Shown one piece after another: positions 54,913 through 64,000 of a stretch of DNA of 64,000 bases. The notes beneath the pieces were generated by a model. The model was not told where the DNA came from. It saw only the letters and a program-made list of their open reading frames with translations, and did no database searches. Within the stretch, counting starts at the first letter, position 1, and each line of letters starts with the position of its first letter. Source of the stretch: Cryptomeria japonica (lineage: Eukaryota > Streptophyta > Pinopsida > Cupressales > Cupressaceae); NCBI RefSeq assembly GCF_030272615.1, contig NC_081409.1, positions 878,759,220 to 878,823,219 on the forward strand, written 5' to 3'. Both the position numbers and the translations under genes were made by a program.

Positions 54913-55621
54913 GAGCGCGATCCAATCATAAAATAAAGCTTAACCCCAAGAAATTGGCGGGATATTCAATCTCTAGGTCGGCCAAAATATGAATTTACGA
55001 CCTAGGGTTTCATACATAAAAGCTCTCTTTCCTCATTTGAAGGGATCCGATTTTGGTTTCGAGGAACTTCATATGCAGCAAAAGAGCAGATCTTTGAAGA
55101 CTTCAACAACATTCAACATCCTTCTATCAAGCATATATCAAATTCATTCATCCACTTAGGGCTTGGAAGACATTGAAGAACAATAGGAGATTACCGACTG
55201 AAGATTGGCTTGTACTCCTCCCTTGAGGGTTGGGTATGATTTCATGTTGTTTTCATGTCTTTACATAAGCTTTAAATACATCATTTATTCATGCTTTAGA
55301 TCACATTGCATCTTGATTTAGAGCATTTACACTATCATTTACAAGCAATTAGGGTTTACTTTCTAGGTTGCTCTAGTTTGCTTTCTTGCATTTTAGGACC
55401 TTGCACACACACTAGGTCTGCACACACAATACATTTTACAAAACAACTTGGCTATTCGTGGAGGTGGAAATCACCGAAGCGGGGGTTTGACTAAGGCAAA
55501 ACCCTATATAGCCGCCCATACACCCCTTTTCAGATATCATTGCAGGTTTTAGGATTTGGACGACGCCGCGAGATACAGATCCGGAGAGAGAAGATTGAGA
55601 TAGCACTCTGTATCAAATTGC

Positions 55622-55626
55622 AGAGC
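55622..55626 (+). repeat. Left TSD (AGAGC) of gag-only element copy 2
   Basis: Repeated at 63461-63465. Confidence 0.9.
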
Positions 55627-56860
55627 TGTAAAGCGGAAAATCGCGATCGAACCCTAGTTGCTCTCCCCTCTTCCAACTCCAAGGAGAGAGAAGGGAGGTC
55701 GCTAGGGTTGATGGTTTTCACTTGGGAGACTTTACATTCAAAAGAGGGGTTGAAACCCACAAGATCCAATCCCATGCAATGCAAGATTGGATGCTAAATG
55801 AGTTTCAAGGGTTAGGACAGCAAGGCTACCCTCTTTTGTAAAAAATGTGCATAGAAGAATTAAGCTAGGAATGCATAGAAAGTGAGAAAGATTCACTTAT
55901 AAACTGAGATAGGAATATAGTATGAAGCTGCGGACCTGGAATTAGCAGTAAAATGTCGATACGACGCTGTCCTGCAAATTTGAGCGAAAGTTGCCAGGAC
56001 GATGGCGCCCGAGCGCCATGGTCCTTCGAAAAATCCGTGAAACAAAGGGGGATCTGTTCGTCTCTGCACAAGGATTCCAGATCTTCAATTTCAGCCACGT
56101 ACCTACAACCTACACACAGAAAAGCGAAGACGATTGGGGGGTTAGGGATTAGGGGTTTGCCTTTAGGTCAAACCCCGGTTTTGGAATTAACCAAGAAATG
56201 AGCAATGCTGTAAATGTAAATGTCTGTAATGTAAAACAAGCACTAATACCTTGTTGTAAGGATGTTTGTATCCTTATGTGCGAAGGTATAGATGTTGTAT
56301 GTTGTATGTTGTAGTAGTATGTTGTAAGTGATCTCCTCTTCAATGGTTGAATCCTTGTCTTGAATGCAACACTTAGCCTTGAATGGAGACTTGAAATGAT
56401 CAATTGCTTGAAGGAATGCTTGAATGCTTGAATGCTTGAGTATAGTTTCCATGCTTGTACACATATGACCCTCTTACCTAAATGGGAGAGGAAAATGTAG
56501 TTTATATACTTGCCAATTAGGGTTAAAAGACTGATTTTTCCGACCTTAGGCTGACCAGGAAATATTATTTCCAATTTGCAAACAAAAAGACCCGAAGTCC
56601 CATAGGAGACCGGGCCCAAAATAGGACCAGGGACCAGGGCACTGGGCGCCATGGTCCTTTAGGACCAGGGCGCTGGGCGCTCTGGTCCCACCTCCCGGGA
56701 CAGCAGGGTGCAAAGGAGGTTCAGGCCAGGGTGCTTGAAAATGCAGTTTTTGGTGTCGTGGACAAGTTTCGGGGTCTCCATTCAGGTTCAATGTTGCGTC
56801 GCCATCGTGAAGACCCAAATGCGGTCGAAATTGCAAGTGTCACAATTTTAGGATGCTACA
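55627..56860 (-). repeat. 3' LTR of gag-only element copy 2
   Basis: 1,234 bp; on the minus strand TGTAGCATCC...GCTTTACA. TATA box at 56501-56508. A double GC-rich hairpin of GGACCAGGGC-type repeats lies at 56629-56691. Other signals are the GGGGTTT/AAACCCC hairpin at 56152-56176 and the GGCGCC-centred module at 55968-56035. Frames inside are chance. Confidence 0.9.
56501..56508 (-). promoter_or_regulatory. TATA box in 3' LTR of gag-only element copy 2
   Basis: TATATAAA on the minus strand, at the same LTR position as in the other three copies. Confidence 0.65.
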
Positions 56861-56875
56861 TTTAGCCCCCACTTT
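56861..56875 (-). other. Polypurine tract of gag-only element copy 2
   Basis: The minus strand reads AAAGTGGGGGCTAAA, identical to copy 1. Confidence 0.65.
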
Positions 56876-57601
56876 AGCGGGAGTATGTATGCTCATACTT
56901 CCGGTAAAGTACAAGGAAACAATATTGAAAGACTTTCACCACGTCAAGGAGGCAAGACACACCAAGCCCCCAGTGGACTAAGGATCTTACGACTTCGATT
57001 GACAAAGTAAAAGGGAAGATCACGAGGGAGAACCATGACTGTCAGTAGTAAGGTTCCCTCACTATGAGTCATGCAAGAAAGATATCAAAAATTTTCAAGG
57101 CAAGGTTAAATTTGCCAAGAAATTTTCAAGTATCTTGAAAAGATATGAACGGGATGTATGCCCCCCTATGTTAAAGCGATCGCACACGCCTCACCGGGGG
57201 TGATTGCTTTAAGGTAGTGATACATATAAGAAATGAGAAAGGAGCACGTTATCACAAGGATTTAGCCCCCAAATGTGAGATAAGCCCGAGGATAATAGAC
57301 ACAAAACACAAAGCACAAGGTAACTTCGCTTTCCTCGGGGTCAGTATGTTGTATGATAATTCATGTATATATATCATATGTATGTATGCATAATTGTTCT
57401 TCATTCCCCAATCAAGGAAGGTCACCTAGAAGAAGGGAACACATGTGTCTTTTGAGTCAACATGAGAGAGACCAAAAGAGATCTCAATGCTTTGCATCGT
57501 CCTCAACTAGACAACACTAAGGACAACAAATAGAAGAATGAGAATAACATATAGAAGAAGTAACACAAGAGAGGAGGAGAGAATCTGCTATGCTAATGTA
57601 A

Positions 57602-60600
57602 CTAGTCTAGCACATCATCTACCCCCCGATCTTGCTGATCAATGTTTCGGGAAGGCAGGGAACACGCTAGAGGAGGAACATTCAACACAGCAGATGGAGC
57701 TATCACAAGATCCAAACAAGGGCTATGTTCATGTTCCAAGCCATGTTGTTCTTGTCTAGGAGCTAGGATAAGTGCTTTAGAAAATTCATTAGATAAATGG
57801 TTATCCATATCAACAAGTTCATATTCACTATCAGAATGAACAGGAGTAACATTTGCATCATGAATAACATTTTCATCCATATCATCATCAAGATTTATGA
57901 AAATAGGATCTTTAACTCACACAGGATCAAGACCATCATGCATCTTATGTTTAGGAGATTTCGGCTCAATCGTCGGCTGAGGAGAAAATGGAATAATGCT
58001 TGTTGAAGGTGTTTTTAGAGATTGCAAAGTTTGAGAAGCAGTTGCCTGAGCTCTAAGATGACGCTTTCGTCGGTGTTCACGTGCAGAACGATTTCGTCTA
58101 GTCTTAGTAGGAAGTGGAGAAGATTGAGGAGGAGGAATGTTCTCATCCTTATCACTTGGTGTTTAGGTTGTGGTCTCTTAGGTTGGATAATAGGAGAAGA
58201 AGAAGGTCTCTTCTCTCTATAAAAAGAAGGAGGAGGAACTGCTCCATATAAGGGAGCAATATTTGGTTTAGGAAGGAGACCAAGTCCATCATGACGAGGA
58301 GGGATAGGTCTACTTTTAGGAAGTTTATTAGATATAGACATAGTCACATCCATAGGGATCGGTTGGGAATCTTCTTGAGGAAAGACATTAGTTTTATCTT
58401 TCAAAGGAAGAACTTCCTTCTCAAGAATGATAGGAATGTCAAGTTTGGGTGTTCTAGGTTCATTTAGAGATAGGATCATATCTATTTTCCACTTTTGATA
58501 AGATTTGAAAAGATGATCACTTCGCAGGGGAAGAGATTGGAATTGTTTAGGCCAAAAGTAATCAATAGGAACGCTAGAAGTTCTTTCAGCTGGTTTAAAG
58601 AGACTATGATTGACAGTAACAACTTCACCATTATGGGGAAATTTCAAACACTTGTGAATAGGAGAAGCAATAGCTTTCATGGAAGATAGCCAAGGATAGC
58701 CAAGCTTCACACGAAATTGTTCGGAAGATGGAATAATAGCAAAGTTCACATCAAGGGATTTGTTATGGACCTCAATAGGCAATGTAATAGAACCAATTGC
58801 AGGAGAAGAAAATGCATCAAATAGTTCCACAATCACATCTGTTTTGTCATATATCACTTGATTCAATTGCAAAGTAAAAAGAAATTCTTCAGTAATAACA
58901 TTAACCATGCACGAAGGATCAATAAGCACTCCACGGCAAGGTGTATTCTTGACTTTTGCAACTATGTATAAAGGACCATCAGGTGCCCTAATGGTTTCAC
59001 TGGAATCAAATGTGATGGAAGGTTCTTTAGGGTTTTCTTGCTGCTCTACAAAGTTAATCACATTTGGAGTCAGAGACACAAGACCATCAGATGAAAGAGA
59101 GGAATCATTAGTCTCAATCGCATTAGAGGTATGAGAAGGTAATGGATCAGTGAAAATCTGAAGATTTTGATTAGGAGGAGCTACAGATGTATTGCCTTTA
59201 TCATTCACTCCAGAAATAGTATTATTATCAATCAAATCTTGAATTTTACCCTTTAAAGAAAAACATTTTTCAGTATCATGCCCAGGCTGACGATGAAATT
59301 GACAAAAAGATTTGTTATCAAAATAAGGTGAAGTAATCTTTGCAGGATCAATTTGTCTTATGGGAGGAAGAGTAAGCACATTTTGTTCCAATAACGTATT
59401 CATAATACTATGCAATGATTCATTCAAAGGAGTATACTTTCTTTCTTTCTTGAAAAATTTAGAAATAGGAGGCACACCTGATGCTGCATTCACATTGTTG
59501 TTGATGATGTTTTCATTGAATTTGATGGAATCTCTGTTCGGTTTAAACTTCCCAAATGGTTGTTGACTGCTATCACCCTTATCACTCAGAGCCATAGGAT
59601 GTGATTGTTCCATTTGACTCACAGTCAGTTGATAATTGTGAAGAGTTGCACACAACTGTTGGAAAGAAGTAAACTCAGAAAACAGAAGTTTGTCTCGAAT
59701 ATCTTTTTGTAAATTAGAAATAAAGATTTTTTGAATATCATTGTCAGGCACTGGAAAAGAAATTTGAGCATACAAATGCTTATATCTACTAATGAAATCA
59801 GTCACTTTCTCTTTAACACCTTGTTTACAATGCGTTAAATCAATCAAAGTAACTTTAGGACTTATATTGTTTTGAAATTATTGAATGAAAGCATTTGCAA
59901 GTTGTTCGAAAGAAATAATAGAATAAGAAGGCAATGAGCAATACCATTGTAGGGCTTTGTCTCTTAATGTTCTAGTGAACAGTTTTGCAAGCAACCTTTG
60001 GTCATAAGAAAAATCAGTACATATTGTTTGAAAAGTCTTAACATGTGTTAGAGGATCACCTTTACCATTATAAAGCTCCAAATGTGGGATTTCAACATGT
60101 TTAGGAGGGATAGCTCGAACAATGTCAAGAGAAAGTGGGCTCGCAACATCAAATGTGGGCACACTAAACTTAGATTGATTCATAGAAGCAATTTGTTGCT
60201 GTAAAGAAGAGACAGTTTGTGCAAGATTGTTAATGGTCACTTCAGTCGAAGAGTTCATATTAGATGTGTTAGATTGAGATGGAGGTGTTATGTTATTGAA
60301 AGAAGGTAAAGAGTAAGGTGGTGGGACCCTATGATAATTAGTCATAGGAGATGATTGGGCAGGAGGAACACTACAAGGAGGAATGGAATGATTGAATGAA
60401 TTGCCCCCTTGCGTCATGTTCATTTGTGGAGATATAATAGGGACACTCATTGAAGGAGTGAATGAAGAAATCAGATTGAATGAAGGAAGAGGGTTAATTG
60501 AAAAGGAAGGATTGCCCCCCTGACTGGTGATCATAGGAGGAATGTCTTGTGTAGAAGTAGCCATTATGTTTGATGTAAAGGTAGGTATGCTAGCAATAGA

Positions 60601-61038
60601 AGTCATCAAAGGAATAGAATGATTGACTTGAGTAGGAGGTTGTGTATAACCCAAATTTTCAGCACAACTCTTCATAGGCATCACATTCGAATCCACAATG
60701 TGTGCAATACCACGCAAAATATCAATTCCATTCTTATCACTTTGAAGCATACGTTTTAGACCCTCAATTAAAGGAAGAGCTTGACTATCGGGGTATTCTT
60801 GAGACATCCATTGTCGAAAATCGTCAAATTGGTTATCCAATTTCGAAATTTGTTCTTCAGAAACCTCATGGAGAGCTTCTTCATCATTAGGAGGATTAGA
60901 GGAATTACCCATGTCCTCGTTAAAAAGGCTATTCAAATTAGGTTCCATCTCCTCGGTAATTAAACCTCGGAAAGACTTAATTCTACGACTTCGTCTAACG
61001 GGAATAGTGTAAGTAGGGCTTATTGTTGTAAAACTCAT
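57602..61038 (-). pseudogene. Gag / protease-like polyprotein, copy 2, interrupted
   Basis: Homologous along its length to the 1,117-residue frame at 18008-21361. It starts at the natural ATG (61038; M-S-F-T-T-I-S-P) with the arginine-rich stretch lost in copy 1. A TAA at 59878-59880 replaces a glutamine codon in the capsid region. The frame then continues from 59847 to about 58166, where one base is missing, shifting the C-terminal proline-rich part. A TGA near 57915 replaces an arginine codon. The last 92 codons (57602-57880) are in the original frame again. The zinc-knuckle variant (C-x2-H-x4-H-x4-C) and the D-P-S triplet are the same as in copy 1, so D-P-S is a family trait. Confidence 0.88.
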
Positions 61039-61140
61039 GCACTAGAGAGGGAGAGAAAATTTTGATTTTAGAGGTAACAATTTTCAGTAAAATCAGCCAA
61101 TCTTTTGGATTTAAGCTATTAAATACAATCAGGACAATCT

Positions 61141-61222
61141 CCCAAAATTTCAGAAAAAATGTCAGGGACCGTGGCGCTTCGGAGTGCACACGGTCCCGGC
61201 AACTTTTTTCAAAATTTGCAGG
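61141..61222 (-). repeat. 82-bp imperfect palindrome, leader module 2 of copy 2
   Basis: Perfect 9-bp inner stem GGGACCGTG (61165-61173) against CACGGTCCC (61189-61197), outer A/T-rich arms, and GTGCAC at 61184-61189. Equivalent to 17733-17815. Confidence 0.75.
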
Positions 61223-61764
61223 GATGAAAGTTATGATGATTTTAGAGCTAATCTGAAAAAATTGAGTGGTTTTACGATCTGTAGATAGGCCAAATTAAAG
61301 TTGCAATCTCGAAATTGAACCCTACCAAGATTGTCGAAAAATGCAAAAATTTGAATTTTGAAAAAGAGAGGGAAACTAAAATTTTGAATTTTATGATTTT
61401 AGAGGGAATGTCAAGAGCAATGCAAATTTTGAAATTTAAAAATTGACTCAATTTCACGCAAAATTCAATTTTGAAAGTGGAAATTAAAGTTGTTGTAATT
61501 AAGCACTTAATTTCAAAAGTCACAAATTGTAAGAATTTGAATAAAGCACTGAAATTTCGAATGAATGCAAACACACTTTTCAAATTTAGGACAGTAAGAA
61601 CACAATTTTGACACAAAATTTCAATTTCGATGATTTTTGAATGTTTAGAAGCCTTAATCCAAGCAATCACAAGACCAACTTTGACTGTAATTTTGAAAGT
61701 GTTAGATTTGATAAAATCAGCCAAAATTCTGGATTTTAGCAGGAAAATACAGTAAGATCTAGCT

Positions 61765-61846
61765 CCCGAAATTTCAGAAAAAATGTCAAGGACGATGGCG
61801 CTCGGAGTGCACACGGTCCTCGCAACTTTTTTCCAAATTTTCAGGG
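61765..61846 (-). repeat. 82-bp imperfect palindrome, leader module 1 of copy 2
   Basis: Arms CCCGAAATTTCAGAAAAAAT and TTTTTTCCAAATTTTCAGGG, inner GGACGATGG against CACGGTCC, with GTGCAC in between. Equivalent to 17111-17192. Confidence 0.7.
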
Positions 61847-62197
61847 ATGAAAGATATTGTGATTTTATTGCGGAATCCAAAGTTACAGCTGATTTGGAGA
61901 TGTTTTGATCAGTGAAATTGTCGGACAAAGGTTGAATCAAGAGGGTTTTAAAAATTAGGGTTTTGACACTTAACCACTTAATTTTCAAAATTAAAGCATA
62001 GATATGAATTGATAATTTGTAATAGAAGGGCAAATCTAAAACAAGCATTAACATTTAGACATTTCACAAGTTCAATTACTAAAAAGAAAATTTAGGGTTT
62101 TTATGCAATCAACCTCTAAAATTTGCAAAAGATCAAACATGGAAATGTAATCAAGGAATCCAATTTTCAGATCTAACCATGAATAATCAGAAAGGAT

Positions 62198-62216
62198 GTT
62201 CACGTCGGGTTCACCA
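62198..62216 (-). other. Putative primer binding site of gag-only element copy 2
   Basis: The minus strand reads TGGTGAACCCGACGTGAAC, identical to copy 1 over 19 bases and three bases from the LTR. Confidence 0.55.
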
Positions 62217-62219
62217 AAA

Positions 62220-63460
62220 TGTAAGCGAAAAAATCGCGATCGAACCCTAGTTGCTCTCCCCTCTTCCAACTCCAAGGAGAGAGAAGGGAGGTCGCTAGGG
62301 TTGATGGTTTTCACTTGGGAGACTTTACATTCAAAAGAGGGGTTGAAACCCACAAGATCCAATCCCACGCAATGCAAGATTGGATGCTAAATGAGTTTCA
62401 AGGGTTAGGACAGCAAGGCTACCCTCTTTTGTAAAGAATGTGCATAGAAGAATTAAGCTAGGAATGCATAGAAAGTGAGAAAGATTCACTTATAAACTGA
62501 GATAGGAATATAGTATGAAGCTGCGGACCTGGAATTAGCAGTAAAATGTCGATACGGCGCTGTCCTGCAAATTTGAGCCAAAGTTGTCGGGACGATGGCG
62601 CTCGAGCGCCACGGTCCTCCGAAAAATCCGTGAAACGAAGGGGGATCTGTTCGTCTCTGCACAAGGATTCCAGATCTTCAATTTCAGCCGCGTACCTACA
62701 ACCTACACACAGAAAAGCGAAGACGATTGGGGGGTTAGGGATTAGGGGTTTGCCTTTAGGTCAAACCCTGGTTTTGGAATTAACCAAGAAATGAGCAATG
62801 CTGTAAATGTAAATGTCTGTAATGTAAAACAAGCACTAATACCTTGTTGTAAAGATGTTTGTATCCTTATGTGCGAAGGTATAGATGTTGTATGTTGTAT
62901 GTTGTATGTTGTAGTAGTATGTTGTAAGTGATCTCCTCTTCAATGGTTGAATCCTTGTCTTGAATGCAACACTTAGCCTTGAATGGAGACTTGAAATGAT
63001 CAATTGCTTGAAGGAATGCTTCAATGCTTGAATGCTTAAGTATAGTTTCCACGCTTGTACACATATGACCCTCTTACCTAAATGGGAGAGGAAAATGTAG
63101 TTTATATACTTGCCAATTAGGGTTAAAAGACTGATTTTTCCGACCTTAGGCCGACCAGGAAATATTATTTCCAATTTGCAAACAAAAAGACCCGAAGTCC
63201 CATAGGAGACCGGGCCCAAAATAGGGCCAGGGACCAGGGCGTTGGGCGCCCTGGTCCTAAAGGATCGGGGCACTGGGCGCTCTGGTCCCACCTCCTGGGA
63301 CAATAGGGTGCAAAGGAGGTTCAGGCCAGGGTGCTTGAAAATGCAGTTTTTGGTGTCGTGGACAAGTTTTGGGGTCTCCATTCAGGTTCAGTGTTGCGTC
63401 GCCATCGTGAAGGCCCAAATGCGGTCGAAATTGCAAGTGTCGCAATTTTAGGACGCTACA
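62220..63460 (-). repeat. 5' LTR of gag-only element copy 2
   Basis: 1,241 bp; on the minus strand TGTAGCGTCC...CGCTTACA. Pairs with 55627-56860. TATA box at 63101-63108 and a double GC-rich hairpin at 63229-63291. Confidence 0.9.
63101..63108 (-). promoter_or_regulatory. TATA box in 5' LTR of gag-only element copy 2
   Basis: TATATAAA on the minus strand; probable promoter of the element RNA. Confidence 0.7.
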
Positions 63461-63485
63461 AGAGCAGAAGACTGGGACAGGAGTG

Positions 63486-63565
63486 CTGGGCACCCTGGTC
63501 CTGCCAGGACAGGGGAGCTGGGTGCCCTAGTCCCTGGGATAGAGGCGCTGAGCGCCCTGGTCCTC
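63486..63565 (+). repeat. GC-rich GGTCC/GGACC inverted-repeat cluster in solo LTR D
   Basis: Three successive units of the type GCTGGGCACCCTGGTCC, GCTGGGTGCCCTAGTCC and GCTGAGCGCCCTGGTCC, with GGACAGGGG-like partners between them. It is strikingly GC-rich for this window. The units resemble those in the LTRs of both gag-only copies. Confidence 0.65.
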
Positions 63566-63994
63566 TGGATAGACAGCTTTCAGACAGCTTCCCGACAGTG
63601 TTTCAAAGTGCAGAACAGCAGTTTTCGGTGCAGTTTTCAGGACATTGGCGCCCGCGCCCCCGTCCCGAACATTTTCAGTCCGATTATAACTCCGGGTACA
63701 CATCTGCATTCTTATTTCATCCTTGTATTTACAGTTGTTCATTGTTTAATCTCAATCCTGCAATCTTGTTATTAGTTCATACTTGCATTTTGGGATTAGG
63801 GTTTGAACTTGCATTACTTGATCTTACAATTTCAACAAGGGAATAGAAATCCTAATAGATATCCTATGGCTCTCTCTTTCACCAAAAGAAGTAGCCAATT
63901 GTGCGATATCTCTAGGCTCTTTCGTATTCCGTAATGTGTGTCAAAAGGTAGGATTAGGGCATGATTAACCTAGTCTCGCTTTTTCCCCTACACA

Positions 63995-63999
63995 AAGGG
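63995..63999 (+). repeat. Right TSD (AAGGG) of solo LTR D
   Basis: Follows CTACACA. The single base after it is where Copia-2 gag would resume. Confidence 0.65.
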
Positions 64000-64000
64000 T

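Larger units (their letters stand above)
55627..63460 (-). mobile_element. Gag-only LTR retrotransposon (TR-GAG-like), copy 2
   Basis: A 7,834-bp minus-strand element: 5' LTR 62220-63460, 3' LTR 55627-56860, TSD AGAGC. Same layout as copy 1: putative primer site (62198-62216), ~1.16-kb leader with two palindromes, a gag/protease-like frame (61038 down to 57602) and ~730 bp of non-coding sequence before the polypurine tract. It likewise lacks RT, RNase H and integrase, so this is the normal structure of the family and not a deletion in one copy. Confidence 0.9.
54534..63994 (+). mobile_element. Solo LTR D (about 1.62 kb) carrying gag-only element copy 2
   Basis: Begins TGTAGCGTCGTAAATTG and ends CCCCTACACA, flanked by AAGGG on both sides. 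Its own sequence is 54534-55626 and 63466-63994. It has no internal coding region, so it is a solo LTR. It shares with the gag-only family the TGTAGCGTC start, the GGGTTTGAC..GGCAAAACCC block (55482-55504), the 82-bp palindrome (54831-54912) and GC-rich GGTCC inverted repeats (63486-63565), but the rest differs, so it is a related family. It interrupts Copia-2 gag. Confidence 0.75.

Overview
The window looks like intergenic heterochromatin from a very large plant genome. Nested LTR retrotransposons, LINEs with long target-site duplications (TSDs), a hAT-like MITE, tRNA-iMet-type primer sites and a chromodomain Gypsy element are all typical of land plants. The depth of nesting and the number of old, long LTRs suggest a gymnosperm (conifer-like) source, but this is inference and nothing in the window proves the species. 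I see no intact host gene, no tRNA or rRNA and no CRISPR array. The only host-like coding trace is a short RPA70-like fragment near 2.6 kb.

Layout. 1-4.9 kb is AT-rich and mostly unrecognised: an old Copia-type LTR piece at the left edge and the RPA70-like fragment. 4.9-11.1 kb is a decayed LINE ('LINE-2', + strand). Its endonuclease is split by a 5'-truncated second LINE (5422-7535, 17-bp TSD), and a solo LTR (8026-9377) lies between its endonuclease and RT. 11366-45114 is one near full-length LINE ('LINE-1', + strand) bounded by a 15-bp TSD and swollen from about 8.46 kb to 33.7 kb by later insertions. Solo LTR A (15324-30788, TSD ATAAG) split its RT. That solo LTR was in turn hit by a gag-only LTR element (15554-23296, TSD AGTAT) and by a chromovirus (23649-29999, - strand, TSD TCAAC). 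Copia-1 (33008-42823, + strand) landed downstream of the LINE RNase H and was itself hit by solo LTR B (37075-38610, TSD AGGAA) and a hAT-like MITE (38947-39810, 8-bp TSD GTTCGAAT). 45.1-48.2 kb is AT-rich with nothing recognised. 48.2-64 kb is a second nest: LTR E, interrupted by Copia-2 (- strand), whose gag is interrupted by solo LTR D (54534-63994, TSD AAGGG), which contains a second gag-only element (55627-63460, - strand, TSD AGAGC).

How the parts work together. Because insertions can be ordered by what interrupts what, the window is a readable insertion history up to four levels deep. The most interesting signals are: (1) a third, unrecognised coding region downstream of the LINE RNase H, co-terminal with the LINE 3' end and seen again in the 5'-truncated copy; (2) an ~82-bp imperfect palindrome with a GGACC/GGTCC stem and self-complementary GTGCAC or GGCGCC hexamers, present twice in the leader of each gag-only element and once in the LTR of another family; (3) a 1,117-codon open gag/protease-like frame with no reverse transcriptase anywhere in its element; and (4) nonsense decay made almost entirely of C-to-T or G-to-A changes, as expected for methylated, silenced DNA.
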